In this document: piece after piece, positions 38,355 to 47,832 of the stretch | Layout of the letters: each line of letters begins with the position of its first letter | Numbering within the stretch: the first letter of the stretch is position 1 | From: an uncultured Paracoccaceae bacterium | GTDB taxonomy: Bacteria > Pseudomonadota > Alphaproteobacteria > Rhodobacterales > Rhodobacteraceae | Length of the DNA: 64,000 bases | Direction: 5' to 3' | NCBI GenBank assembly: GCA_947501025.1 | Contig: CANMUM010000001.1 | Location: 207,600 to 271,599 of the forward strand | Notes under the pieces: generated by a model | Told to the model about the DNA's origin: nothing | Database searches by the model: none | What the model saw: the letters and a program-made list of their open reading frames with translations, nothing else | Translations under genes and position numbers: made by a program

Positions 38355-40007
38355 ATGCTTTCACGTATTTCAATTCGTGATATCTTGCTAATCGATCAAC
38401 TCGAACTTGAATTCGATAATGCGCTCAATGTTCTCACGGGTGAGACGGGGGCGGGGAAATCTATTTTACTTGATTGTCTTGGATTCGTTCTGGGATGGCG
38501 TGGCCGTGCTGATATTGTCCGCAAAGGTGCGAGTCAAGGTGAGGTCGAAGCTGAATTTGATATTGCAGCGACAAGTCCAATCCACAATTTATTAGAAGAG
38601 GCGGGATTGCCAGCCGCTGATCAACTCATCATTCGGCGTATAAATAGTTCGGATGGGCGTAAACGTGGGTTTATTAATGACCGTTCCGTAAGCGGGGATC
38701 TTCTTCGTGAGGTGGGGAGCCATCTTATCGAAATGCATGGCCAACATGATGATAAGGGACTTCTCGATGAGCGCGGTCATCTTGGTCTTTTGGACGCGTT
38801 TGCTAAGGTTGATTTAACAAATATGCAGGCGCTTTACCGTGAATGGCGGGCAGCTCAGAAAAAACTGGATGCATTTAAAATTGAGCAAGCCGAGCTTGAG
38901 CGCGAGGCTGAATTTATTCGCCATGCATCCAAAGAGCTTAGCCTTTTGGCGCCTGAAATTGGTGAAGAAGAGGCTCTTGATAAAAAGCGTCGTATGATGC
39001 AGCAGGGCGAAAAGCTCTCAGGAGAACTTGCGCAATTGCTGCAACTTTTGGGCAATGAGGGTATCGGTGCGCAAATGTCGGACGCTTTAAGTCGGGCACG
39101 TTTTTTGGTGGATAAAATGGGGGATGATGCTCAGGCACCGATTGACCATATTGAAACGGCATATGATCAATTGGCCGAAGCCGAAACAGCGCTTGAGCGT
39201 CTTACCGATCAGATGCAATTTGATGCGCGAACGCTTGAAGAAACCGAAGAGCGCTTATTCGCATTGCGAGCAGCAGCCCGCAAATATATGGTGACTTGTG
39301 ATGAATTGGCCAAGAAAACCCAAGAATTTGTTCAACAGAGCGAGCTTCTTGATAACACATCAAAAGGCCTTGATGATTTGCAATCCGAATGTGATGAAAC
39401 TTTGAAGAAGGCCGAGGCCGAAGCTCTGAAAATTTCAAAACAACGCAAATCAGCCGCTCTTATTCTCGACAAACAAATCCAAAATGAACTTGCTCCGCTT
39501 AAGATGGAAAACGCAGTGTTTACATCTGAGTTTTCAGATGGATCGATGACAGCACAGGGTTTGGATAAGCTTCGCTTTGTTGTGCAAACCAACCCTGGAA
39601 CGCCAGCAGGATCTCTTTCGAAGATTGCTTCTGGTGGTGAATTATCGCGATTTTTGCTTGCGCTCAAACTTTGCCTTCATCAAGATGATAGTGGTATTTC
39701 TATGATATTTGATGAGATTGACCGTGGCGTGGGGGGGCAAACAGCCGATGCGGTTGGCAGGCGCCTGCGGATGCTTTCGTCAAAAGCACAGCTTTTGGTC
39801 GTGACGCATTCACCCCAAGTCGCAGCGCTAGGCACGAAGCACTTTCTTGTCAGCAAAACGCAAGAAAAGGATGATACCAAAACCGAAGTGACGGCGCTTG
39901 GACAAGAAGCACGCGTTCACGAAGTGGCGCGTATGATCTCGGGGGATAAGGTGAGCCAAGAAGCCATTGCCGCTGCAAATAAACTTATCGAGACGCAGGG
40001 TGCATAG
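38355..40007 (+). CDS. recN: DNA repair ATPase RecN
   Basis: 550-residue SMC-like protein for double-strand-break repair. N-terminal Walker A GETGAGKSILLD, HGQHDDKGL, two long coiled-coil arms (residues about 155-390), then IASGGELSRFLLALKL (signature), MIFDEIDRGVGG (Walker B) and VVTHSPQVAALG. It starts two bases after bamD. Confidence 0.95.
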   Translation: MLSRISIRDILLIDQLELEFDNALNVLTGETGAGKSILLDCLGFVLGWRGRADIVRKGASQGEVEAEFDIAATSPIHNLLEEAGLPAADQLIIRRINSSDGRKRGFINDRSVSGDLLREVGSHLIEMHGQHDDKGLLDERGHLGLLDAFAKVDLTNMQALYREWRAAQKKLDAFKIEQAELEREAEFIRHASKELSLLAPEIGEEEALDKKRRMMQQGEKLSGELAQLLQLLGNEGIGAQMSDALSRARFLVDKMGDDAQAPIDHIETAYDQLAEAETALERLTDQMQFDARTLEETEERLFALRAAARKYMVTCDELAKKTQEFVQQSELLDNTSKGLDDLQSECDETLKKAEAEALKISKQRKSAALILDKQIQNELAPLKMENAVFTSEFSDGSMTAQGLDKLRFVVQTNPGTPAGSLSKIASGGELSRFLLALKLCLHQDDSGISMIFDEIDRGVGGQTADAVGRRLRMLSSKAQLLVVTHSPQVAALGTKHFLVSKTQEKDDTKTEVTALGQEARVHEVARMISGDKVSQEAIAAANKLIETQGA

Positions 40008-41679
40008 TTTTATCGGACAATTGGCAGAAGATTTGCGGACGCTCTTTTTGCGCATAGTTGATGAATTTATAAAGCTCATCGTGGGCATCCGCCTCATTGG
40101 CCCCAGCAATTTCCAAAGATGGTTCATTGCGGCTGGGTTGGGCGGCGTGGTGGGTTTGGTGAGTTATTATTTCATTGAACTTTTGCAAGCACTTACGCGC
40201 TTTCTATATCGCGCTGATACGGATAATTTGCTCTATTGGGTTCATATTGTTCCGTGGTGGTGGATTGTGATGATCCCGACAATGGGTGGCCTGATTACAG
40301 GATTGATTTTGTGGAAATTCACACCTGATGGGCGGGTAAGATCAATTTCTCATGTGATTGAGGCGGCAGCCTTAAAAAATGGCCGTGTGCATGAAAAACA
40401 TGGTTTGGCGTCTGCTTTTGCCAGCTTCTTTTCATTATCAATGGGCGCATCGGCAGGCCAAGAGGGTCCCTTGGTTCATCTAAGTGCGGTTGTGGCTTCA
40501 CGCCTATCTGCATGGTTTCATGCCGATGGGATGACCGCACGCGATTTTTTAGCATGTGCGGCAGCTGCGGCAATCGGGGCGAGTTTTAATGCACCCATTG
40601 CAGGGATCATTTTCGCGCATGAAATCATTTTACGTCATTATTCCGTCAGCTCTACAACACCAATAACCATCGCCTCAATCATGGGCACGATTACAGGCCA
40701 TCTTTTATCTGGTGGCAATTTTGCAGAAGTTCAGTTTTTTCAACTCAGCGTGACGAGTTATAGTGAGCTGCCCGCATTTTTGCTTCTTGGCTTCGTTTCT
40801 GGAATTGTGGCAGCCATTTTGGTGCGTTCAATTTTTATCGCCGAAGATACCTGCGATATGGTTCAATCACATTTTAAAATCCCTGTTTGGGCGCGCCCGA
40901 TGATTGCGGGCTTATTGCTCGGCTTGCTTGCCATTAGTTTCCCCCATATTATTGGTGTTGGCTATCAGTCCACGGTGAAAGCGCTTCATGGAAATCTTGC
41001 TTTTACAGAAATTCTAATTCTTGTGACGATAAAAATTCTGGCGACGAGCATAACCCTTGGTGGGCGAATGGGCGGCGGCGTCTTCTCTCCTTCGCTCATG
41101 GTGGGCGCAATGATAGGGCTTGCATTTGGTCTCATCGCAACAAGTGGAACTGATATTGGCGCGGTTCAACTTTATGCATTGGCGGGCATGGCAGCGGTTT
41201 CAGCGGCGGTTTTAGGTGCGCCATTATCGACATCACTGATTGTGTTGGAGATGACACGCGATTGGAATGCCGCACTTGCCGTTCTCGCAGCCGTTTCTGT
41301 TGCCTGTGGATTAGCGGCGCGTTTGATGGATAAGAGTTTTTTCCTATCACAACTTGAGCGCCGAGGTCTCCATATTGCCGCAGGCCCACAAGCTTATCTG
41401 TTGGCGACCTTTAAAGTGACGAGCCATTTAAGCCCCTTAAGACTGATTGAAAAAAGTGTTGCAGAATACCGTGAAATGGGGGCTTTTGTTTATGCACATG
41501 AAAGCTTTGAAGAAGCGTTGCCCAAATATGAGGAACTGGACGTCACAACGCTATTGGTTTTGTCTTTGCCGAAAGAAAAAGACCAACAAGCTGAGGCCAT
41601 TGGTCAATTGGAGTATTTAGATGTGTTGCGGATTTATTCTCATGCCTTGGCAGACACATCCGCCGAAGAACATGATTAA
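40000..41679 (+). CDS. ClC family chloride channel or transporter
   Basis: About 559 residues with ClC selectivity motifs: GASAGQEGPLVHL, the GRMGGGVFSPSL segment and AAVSAAVLGAPLSTSLIVLEM. The C-terminal 90 residues resemble a CBS module. It may be a Cl-/H+ exchanger or a channel; in the first motif the residue that is Glu in exchangers is present (QEGP), which favours an exchanger or gated form. GTG 40000 lies eight bases before the recN stop; no ATG is available upstream of the first helices. It ends in a four-base convergent overlap with the DUF427 gene. Confidence 0.88.
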   Translation: MHSFIGQLAEDLRTLFLRIVDEFIKLIVGIRLIGPSNFQRWFIAAGLGGVVGLVSYYFIELLQALTRFLYRADTDNLLYWVHIVPWWWIVMIPTMGGLITGLILWKFTPDGRVRSISHVIEAAALKNGRVHEKHGLASAFASFFSLSMGASAGQEGPLVHLSAVVASRLSAWFHADGMTARDFLACAAAAAIGASFNAPIAGIIFAHEIILRHYSVSSTTPITIASIMGTITGHLLSGGNFAEVQFFQLSVTSYSELPAFLLLGFVSGIVAAILVRSIFIAEDTCDMVQSHFKIPVWARPMIAGLLLGLLAISFPHIIGVGYQSTVKALHGNLAFTEILILVTIKILATSITLGGRMGGGVFSPSLMVGAMIGLAFGLIATSGTDIGAVQLYALAGMAAVSAAVLGAPLSTSLIVLEMTRDWNAALAVLAAVSVACGLAARLMDKSFFLSQLERRGLHIAAGPQAYLLATFKVTSHLSPLRLIEKSVAEYREMGAFVYAHESFEEALPKYEELDVTTLLVLSLPKEKDQQAEAIGQLEYLDVLRIYSHALADTSAEEHD

Positions 41680-42020
41680 AGCTCTTCAACCGCGACAATA
41701 TTGCTATCAAATGTCACATATCCTGCAAGTTTTGCCATGGCACCTTCTGGGTTTGGGTAGCTCCAAGCCACATCATTAACTTGCTTAGATTTTCCAGCCA
41801 AATGGAAATATTCAGCCGCGCCAAGTAAGGGATCTATACGCGTGGTTGTTGATGGGTCAAATAGCGCAAGGGCGATATCTGAACGTGGGAAAAAGATACG
41901 GTCGGCTTGCCCATCTTCGGCCAATACAAGCGCTTCATGTGTTTCTGCAACAATACCACCACCACCACGAACAACATATGGTTTTGAAGTCGTATAAATA
42001 TTCACGGTTGCCATGTTCAT
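41676..42020 (-). CDS. DUF427 family protein
   Basis: 114-residue protein of the DUF427 family, with RIFFPRSDIALALF and the C-terminal VAWSYPNPEGAMAKLAGYVTFD, where the Trp and Tyr residues are characteristic. Function is unknown. AGGAG lies six bases before ATG 42020. The stop overlaps the convergent ClC gene by four bases. An imperfect CCTACG/CGTAGG repeat lies upstream at 42056-42075. Confidence 0.85.
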   Translation of the reverse strand: MNMATVNIYTTSKPYVVRGGGGIVAETHEALVLAEDGQADRIFFPRSDIALALFDPSTTTRIDPLLGAAEYFHLAGKSKQVNDVAWSYPNPEGAMAKLAGYVTFDSNIVAVEEL

Positions 42021-42145
42021 TGTTTTCTCCTTGTTTTTATCAAAAGCGGCAAAACCCTACGGCAAGGCACGTAGGCTGTTTATGCGCATAGATTTATGAC
42101 ATTTTTATAATCGGTTTATTAACATAGCGCACGGTGCTTGTCACG

Positions 42146-43831
42146 TTATAAGGGTGCTGTATTTTGTCGCAACCATGATTTCGTGGTTCCATCAAGGCTT
42201 TGGGCTAGCCGTTCCCAAACTTCATGGTGATAGGTGTTCAGCCATTCTTTAGGATTTGGAGAGAGATTTTCATGGCTGATCATGCGGCGATCAAAAGGAA
42301 CGAAAGTGAGCGTTTCAAAATGCAAAAAATTATTATCTTCACGCACTACAGCAAGGTTCTCTAAGCGAATACCAAATTTCCCTTCAACGTAAAATCCAGG
42401 TTCAAGTGACAAGATCATGCCCTCTTCAATCGGAACTTCCCCGCGCTTGGAAATGCTTGCAGGGCCTTCATGTACGGACAAGCTAGCCCCTACGCCATGC
42501 CCTGTGCCATGTCCGTAATCGCGATTTTGTGCCCATAATGGGAAGCGGGCGAGCGCATCAATATCCCGCCCTGCATAGCCTTTTGGAAACCGTGCTTGTG
42601 AGATGCTGGCAAGCCCTTCAAGGACAGCAGTGAATGGGATACGCGTGTCATCAATTCCCTCGCCAATCGCAATTGTACGTGTGATATCTGTTGTCGCTCC
42701 CGGATAATGCCCGCCACTATCAAGCAGCAAAACACCGTCTTTTGTAAACTGAAGATTGCTCTTCTTATCAACACGGTAATGAACGATCGCCCCATTTTCA
42801 TTGAAGCCGCTAATTGTATCAAAACTGGCACATGAATATGCATCATTCTGGCGACGAAAATCTTCTAGGCGATCTCGAACTTTGATCTCATCAAGATTGC
42901 TTGTATCTTGCTCATCAAGCCAGTGAAGAAAACGGCACATGGCAACTGCATCGGCGATATGAGCATTTTGACTGGCCTTAATTTCTGCAAAGTTTTTGCG
43001 CGCCTTTGCTGCGATGATTGGGTCTTTGGTGGCAACTGCTGTTGTCATTGCACGCCAAAACTCGACGGGTAAGGATTCTTTGTTAGCACCTATTGCACCA
43101 TCAAATTTAGACAAAAATGGCAGTAGGTCACTAAATTCATAAAACTGCGCAGATAGGTCAAAATTTGGCGCCTTCATACCAAAGACGCTGATCTTACCAC
43201 TCGCCTCAAAAACTCCGAAAGCATGGGGTGCAGGGAGCGTTGGAATTTCACCGCCACGAATATTGAGAAGCCAAGCTATGCTTTCAGGATTATTCGTCAC
43301 AAATGCGGTTAAATCTAATGTAAGCAATTCCTTAACAACAGACTCAAGCTTCTGTGAAGTTGTTGCTCCTGCAAGTTCAGGCGCAAGTTGTTTCACCTCA
43401 TAATTTTGGGGAAGGGGGCGGTCACTCCATAAAATATCAATGGGATTTTCTGTGAAATGAATGTCGATATTCTCACATAGGCGTTCATAATTGGATTGTG
43501 TGATTATTGATGCATCTGCACCGATTTTTTCGCCATTTAGCCAGTTGGCTACTGAATTATCAGGTATAAGGATAATTTCAAAATCAGGACATTCCGCTTT
43601 GGCTTGAACCGTATAGCGGCCATCGACAAATAAGGCAGCTCGGTTATGCGTGATGACAGCAAAACCCGCCGACCCCGTAAATCCTGAAACCCATTTTAAA
43701 CGTTCGTCACATGGACGTATATATTCACCCATGAACATATCAACTTTAGGGATGTAATATCCATCAACGCCCAATCGGTTGAATTCACCACGAAGCGCTT
43801 CAATCCGATCAGTGATCACATGATCTTCCAT
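42146..43831 (-). CDS. Xaa-Pro aminopeptidase (three-domain M24B)
   Basis: 561-residue metallopeptidase that removes an N-terminal residue before proline. Two creatinase-like N-terminal domains precede the M24 pita-bread domain. Metal ligands are visible in LLDSGGHYPGATTDITRT (two Asp), GHGTGHGVGA (His), LSLEPGFY (Glu) and IRLENLAVV (Glu). The three-domain form, rather than the shorter E. coli PepP form, matches XPNPEP1-like enzymes. Its ATG overlaps the cobT stop as TAATG, so it is co-translated with cobaltochelatase genes though no functional link is obvious. Confidence 0.92.
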   Translation of the reverse strand: MEDHVITDRIEALRGEFNRLGVDGYYIPKVDMFMGEYIRPCDERLKWVSGFTGSAGFAVITHNRAALFVDGRYTVQAKAECPDFEIILIPDNSVANWLNGEKIGADASIITQSNYERLCENIDIHFTENPIDILWSDRPLPQNYEVKQLAPELAGATTSQKLESVVKELLTLDLTAFVTNNPESIAWLLNIRGGEIPTLPAPHAFGVFEASGKISVFGMKAPNFDLSAQFYEFSDLLPFLSKFDGAIGANKESLPVEFWRAMTTAVATKDPIIAAKARKNFAEIKASQNAHIADAVAMCRFLHWLDEQDTSNLDEIKVRDRLEDFRRQNDAYSCASFDTISGFNENGAIVHYRVDKKSNLQFTKDGVLLLDSGGHYPGATTDITRTIAIGEGIDDTRIPFTAVLEGLASISQARFPKGYAGRDIDALARFPLWAQNRDYGHGTGHGVGASLSVHEGPASISKRGEVPIEEGMILSLEPGFYVEGKFGIRLENLAVVREDNNFLHFETLTFVPFDRRMISHENLSPNPKEWLNTYHHEVWERLAQSLDGTTKSWLRQNTAPL

Positions 43832-45642
43832 TACCGCTTGCCCTTTGGGTTATCTTCAAAAAGGGCAGCAAGCTGTTCTGTAACGGCGCCCGCGAGTTGT
43901 TCAGGGTCAGTAATCGTAACCGCGCGCTTATAATATCGCGTGACATCATGGCCAATTCCGATAGCCACAAGTTCGACACGCTTTTGGGTTTCGATCATGT
44001 CGATAACTTTGCGCAAATGGGCATCCAAAAAGTTTGATGAGTTCACACTTAAGGTGCTATCATCAACAGGTGCGCCATCTGAAACAACCATCAATATGCG
44101 GCGCTGCTCAGGGCGCGCAGTCATACGTGCATGCGCCCATTCAAGAGCCTCGCCGTCGATATTTTCTTTGAGCAATCCCTCTTTCATCATAAGGCCGAGA
44201 TTGTTGCGCGCGCGTCGCCATGGGGCGTCCGCCGCTTTATAAATGATGTGGCGCAGATCATTGAGGCGGCCAGGGCTTGCTTCGCGACCAGCCTCAAGCC
44301 ATTGCGCGCGTGATTGTCCACCTTTCCATGCAATCGTTGTGAAGCCGAGCACTTCACATTTGACCTGACAACGCTCTAATGTTTGGGCAAGAATATCAGC
44401 GCATATGGCAGCGATAGAAATAGGCCGACCTCTCATGGAGCCTGAATTGTCAATCAACAATGTTACAATCGTGTCGCGGAACACAATATCCTTTTCAATT
44501 TTAAATGAAAGCGGCGTTGTGGGGTTCGACACAACCCGTGCAAGTCTTGCGGCATCCAAAATTCCTTCTTCTTGATCAAATAACCAAGAGCGATTTTGTT
44601 TGGCCATCAAGCGACGCTGCAATCGATGCGCTAGGCGCGCAATGCCTGATTTTATAGGTTCAATTTGACGGTCAAGAAAACCGCGCAAACGTTCTAGTTC
44701 TTCGGGTTCTGCAAGCTCTTCAGCCGCGATGGATTGATCAAACTCAGTTGTATAAACGGTGTATTTGGGATCAGCTTCCGATATCGGCGGCGCATATTCA
44801 TTCGGCTCACCGGGGTCACTATCTTGCGCTTCGCCTTCTGCATCAGAGCTATCATCCTCGCTGACAATTGCATCACTATCGTCATCGCTTTGATCCTCAG
44901 AGCTTTCGCTGACTTCAGGTTCATCTTCGCTGTCGGAGTTTTCTTCGCCTGTGCTATCGACATCATCCTCTTCATCTTGTTGAGAATTGTCGTCCTCTGG
45001 CATTTCACTCTCACCATCAGATTCAGGCAGATCATATCCCATGTTTTTCAGCGCATTTTGAAGCACATCGGCAAATTTGCCTTGATCATCCAGATTTTGA
45101 GTTAAGCTTTCAAGGGCAGGCATCAGAGCGGCAAGTTTATCATCGAAAAGATCGAGCCGTTCTTGTGCGCCAGATCCGATGTCTTTGCTGCTGGCATTTT
45201 TGCGCAACCATAATGCAGCAGCTTCGCCAATGCTGGTGTTTTCACGGGTTGGCGTTTCTTTACTTGCATAAGAATTTTCGCGCTCGAAGTCGATATTGCT
45301 CAAGGCGCCGGGCAGATCTTGGCCACCACGAAGTTCGCAGCGTGCGCGCTCCATCGCGTTAAAAATTTTCGTCGCCTCACCGTCATTGAACTGGTATTTA
45401 ACGCTGATATGCTCATCATGATGCTTGCGATAAAACGCAAACATATCGCCAGAGCCGCGCGCACGTAAAATTTCTTCGCGCTCAAGTTTTCGCGACAATG
45501 TTGGGATGCGTTTGACGGTTCCCGCCTCATATGGCGTATCCGTCGTGAACTGCAATTCGATATCTTTGTCATCAGCCATCGCGCGCGCCGTTTGATTAAT
45601 GGCGCGCTTTATAATTTCGGCTGGATTTGTTTCGGATACCAT
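43831..45642 (-). CDS. cobT: aerobic cobaltochelatase subunit CobT
   Basis: 603 residues. With CobS and CobN it inserts cobalt into hydrogenobyrinic acid a,c-diamide in the aerobic cobalamin pathway. The middle (residues about 205-290) is an extremely acidic Glu/Asp/Ser stretch; the C-terminal third is a von Willebrand A domain with the MIDAS loop [11 protein letters not shown]. This follows the CobT plan. It lies 44 bases after cobS. CobN is not in the window. Confidence 0.93.
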   Translation of the reverse strand: MVSETNPAEIIKRAINQTARAMADDKDIELQFTTDTPYEAGTVKRIPTLSRKLEREEILRARGSGDMFAFYRKHHDEHISVKYQFNDGEATKIFNAMERARCELRGGQDLPGALSNIDFERENSYASKETPTRENTSIGEAAALWLRKNASSKDIGSGAQERLDLFDDKLAALMPALESLTQNLDDQGKFADVLQNALKNMGYDLPESDGESEMPEDDNSQQDEEDDVDSTGEENSDSEDEPEVSESSEDQSDDDSDAIVSEDDSSDAEGEAQDSDPGEPNEYAPPISEADPKYTVYTTEFDQSIAAEELAEPEELERLRGFLDRQIEPIKSGIARLAHRLQRRLMAKQNRSWLFDQEEGILDAARLARVVSNPTTPLSFKIEKDIVFRDTIVTLLIDNSGSMRGRPISIAAICADILAQTLERCQVKCEVLGFTTIAWKGGQSRAQWLEAGREASPGRLNDLRHIIYKAADAPWRRARNNLGLMMKEGLLKENIDGEALEWAHARMTARPEQRRILMVVSDGAPVDDSTLSVNSSNFLDAHLRKVIDMIETQKRVELVAIGIGHDVTRYYKRAVTITDPEQLAGAVTEQLAALFEDNPKGKR

Positions 45643-45686
45643 TTATGGGGCTCTCTGAAATTTTATGTTGTGCGAAAATAGCTTTT

Positions 45687-46664
45687 TTAAGCGAGGCTCA
45701 CCCCTGAATTGAGAACACTTTCAGGGAGTTCTTCATCAAAGGCACGCTGATAAAATTCAGCAACTGTCGCGCGCTCTGCTTCATCACATTTGTTAAGAAA
45801 AGTGAGGCGGAATGCAAATCCCACATTGTGGAAAATCTCGGTATTGAGCGCCCAGTTGATAACCGTGCGTGGGCTCATCACTGTCGAGATATCGCCTTGC
45901 ATGAATGCCTTGCGGGTCATGTCAGCCACCGATACCATGCGCGAAATCATTTGGCGGCCATCTTCAGTATTGAAGCGCGGTGCTTTTGATAGAGCGATCA
46001 TAACCTCTGCATCATGGTTGAGATAGTTGAGTGTGGTGACAAGGGACCAACGGTCCATTTGAGCTTGGTTGATTTGCTGAACACCGTGATAAAGCCCTGT
46101 CATATCGCCAAGGCCAACAGTATTTGCTGTTGCAAATAGACGAAAAGATGGGTGAGGGGTGATGACTTCGTTTTGGTCAAGCAAAGTGAGCTTGCCATCG
46201 GTTTCCAAAATACGCTGGATAACGAACATAACGTCTGGACGGCCCGCATCATATTCATCAAAAACAATCGCCGTTGGATTGCGCAATGCCCATGGCAATA
46301 TGCCATCTTGGAATTCGGTGACTTGATGGCCGTCTTTCAGCTTGATGACGTCTTTACCAATCAGATCGATGCGCGAGATATGGCTGTCAAGATTGACGCG
46401 CACACATGGCCAATTGAGACGGCTTGCGACCTGCTCGATATGGCTTGATTTGCCTGTGCCATGATAGCCTTGGATCATCACGCGACGGTTATGTTTAAAT
46501 CCCGCGAGGATGGCCAATGTTGTATCTGGGTCAAATTTATATGTGCTGTCGATCTCAGGCACGCGGTCAATTTTCTCACCAAAACCCTTAATGGTCATGT
46601 CGGTATCAATGCCAAATACTTCTCTTACGGAAATATCTTCGGTCGGCTTCAAATTTTCTGTCAT
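45687..46664 (-). CDS. cobS: aerobic cobaltochelatase subunit CobS
   Basis: 325-residue AAA+ ATPase of the cobaltochelatase motor. Walker A is [10 protein letters not shown], Walker [11 protein letters not shown], and [11 protein letters not shown] carries sensor 1. [14 protein letters not shown] at the N-terminus is typical of CobS. The start is ATG 46664 with AGGAG seven bases before; the frame continues upstream without a better site. Confidence 0.95.
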   Translation of the reverse strand: MTENLKPTEDISVREVFGIDTDMTIKGFGEKIDRVPEIDSTYKFDPDTTLAILAGFKHNRRVMIQGYHGTGKSSHIEQVASRLNWPCVRVNLDSHISRIDLIGKDVIKLKDGHQVTEFQDGILPWALRNPTAIVFDEYDAGRPDVMFVIQRILETDGKLTLLDQNEVITPHPSFRLFATANTVGLGDMTGLYHGVQQINQAQMDRWSLVTTLNYLNHDAEVMIALSKAPRFNTEDGRQMISRMVSVADMTRKAFMQGDISTVMSPRTVINWALNTEIFHNVGFAFRLTFLNKCDEAERATVAEFYQRAFDEELPESVLNSGVSLA

Positions 46665-46756
46665 TACAAGCTCCTGTGTTGCGTTTGTTGTGACGAAATT
46701 TTGGCAAAGGTTCAAGAGCTGTGTTTTGAAAAGACGCCAAAATTGAAGGAGAGAGT

Positions 46757-46789
46757 ATGAATATCCAAATATTGATAGCTATTCATTAA
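46757..46789 (+). CDS. possible mini-ORF with strong ribosome site
   Basis: AAGGAGAG lies just before ATG 46757, which opens ten codons ([10 protein letters not shown]) and a TAA stop. The site is better than that of the downstream exporter gene. It could be a regulatory leader peptide or a remnant; there is no other support. Confidence 0.2.
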   Translation: MNIQILIAIH

Positions 46790-46891
46790 TTTCTTCAGTA
46801 TCCATTCTGGTCCCCTTGATTAGTATTCAGAATTATGTTCAAGCTCGTTTATCGATAAGATAATCTATCTTTCGGTAGATTGGGGCACATC

Positions 46892-47758
46892 GTGACAATA
46901 AATATTCATAAATTTATTCCAATTTTCTTTGTTTTGCTATGGTCCACAGGATTTATCGGCGCCAAATATGTTTTGCCCTATTCCGATCCCTTCTGGTTCT
47001 TAGCGATCAGAGCGACCTGTACGATTTTTGTCCTTGCTGTGCTGATGCTATTGCTTTCTAAGCGTGTATTTTTTGATCTGCGCAGTTTTCATCAAATAAT
47101 TATTGGAATGCTGATCCATGGCAGTTATTTGGGGGGCGTTTTCTTTGCAATTTCTAGCGGGATGCCTGCTGGTATAACCGCGGTTATTGTGGGGATTCAG
47201 CCGATTTTAACGGCTGTTGTCGTGACATCAATGGGACAAGAAAAGCTGACAAACCGTATGTGGATCGGCCTTGCTCTGGGTCTTACTGCCATTGCGATGG
47301 TGATTTTTGATAGCCATGGAATGTCAGGTGATGGCGCCACAATTCTGGGCGCACTCGCTGCCATCATTTCACTTTGTGGCATCTCTTCGGGAACTGTTCT
47401 GCAAAAACGCTGGGGCTCAGATAGTCCATTTGTAATGTCCACGATGTATCAATTTATGGGCGCAGCTATTGTGTTTATATGCATGACTTTTTTACTCGAA
47501 AATCAATCAATTGAATGGGTTATGCCGCTTATACTCTCTTTGGCTTGGTTCGTTTTCGCTCTTTCAATTGGTGCGATTTTGTTGCTCATGTATATGATAA
47601 ATGCGGGTCAAGTTTCAAAAGTTTCAAGTTATTTCTATCTCGTGCCACCCGTTGTTATGCTCGAAAGCTATTTCTTATTTGATGAGAAAATTGGTGCATT
47701 AGGTATTGCTGGCGCGATACTGGCGATTTGTGCCATCCTTCTTGTCAATAAGAAGTGA
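46892..47758 (+). CDS. DMT superfamily (EamA) transporter
   Basis: About 288 residues with ten predicted transmembrane helices in two EamA halves; WSTGFIGAKYVLPYSDPFWFL is the typical first helix and exit loop, and the end YFYLVPPVVMLESYFLFDE the second half. Substrate unknown; family members often export amino acids or metabolites. GTG 46892 with GGGG upstream is preferred over TTG 46880, but the choice is weak. Confidence 0.85.
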   Translation: MTINIHKFIPIFFVLLWSTGFIGAKYVLPYSDPFWFLAIRATCTIFVLAVLMLLLSKRVFFDLRSFHQIIIGMLIHGSYLGGVFFAISSGMPAGITAVIVGIQPILTAVVVTSMGQEKLTNRMWIGLALGLTAIAMVIFDSHGMSGDGATILGALAAIISLCGISSGTVLQKRWGSDSPFVMSTMYQFMGAAIVFICMTFLLENQSIEWVMPLILSLAWFVFALSIGAILLLMYMINAGQVSKVSSYFYLVPPVVMLESYFLFDEKIGALGIAGAILAICAILLVNKK

Positions 47759-47832
47759 CATATTGCGATATTCCCTTTTCAAGAATTGTGGTTTTGACTA
47801 AAAGAAAGCCCAAGCCTTGAAGGACCTGCTGA

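Noticed and set aside
44734..45105. 123-codon plus-strand hydrophobic frame opposite cobT
   Set aside because: It is the complement of the Glu/Asp-rich CobT linker, which reads as Ile/Phe/Leu codons on the other strand; this is an artefact and not a membrane protein.
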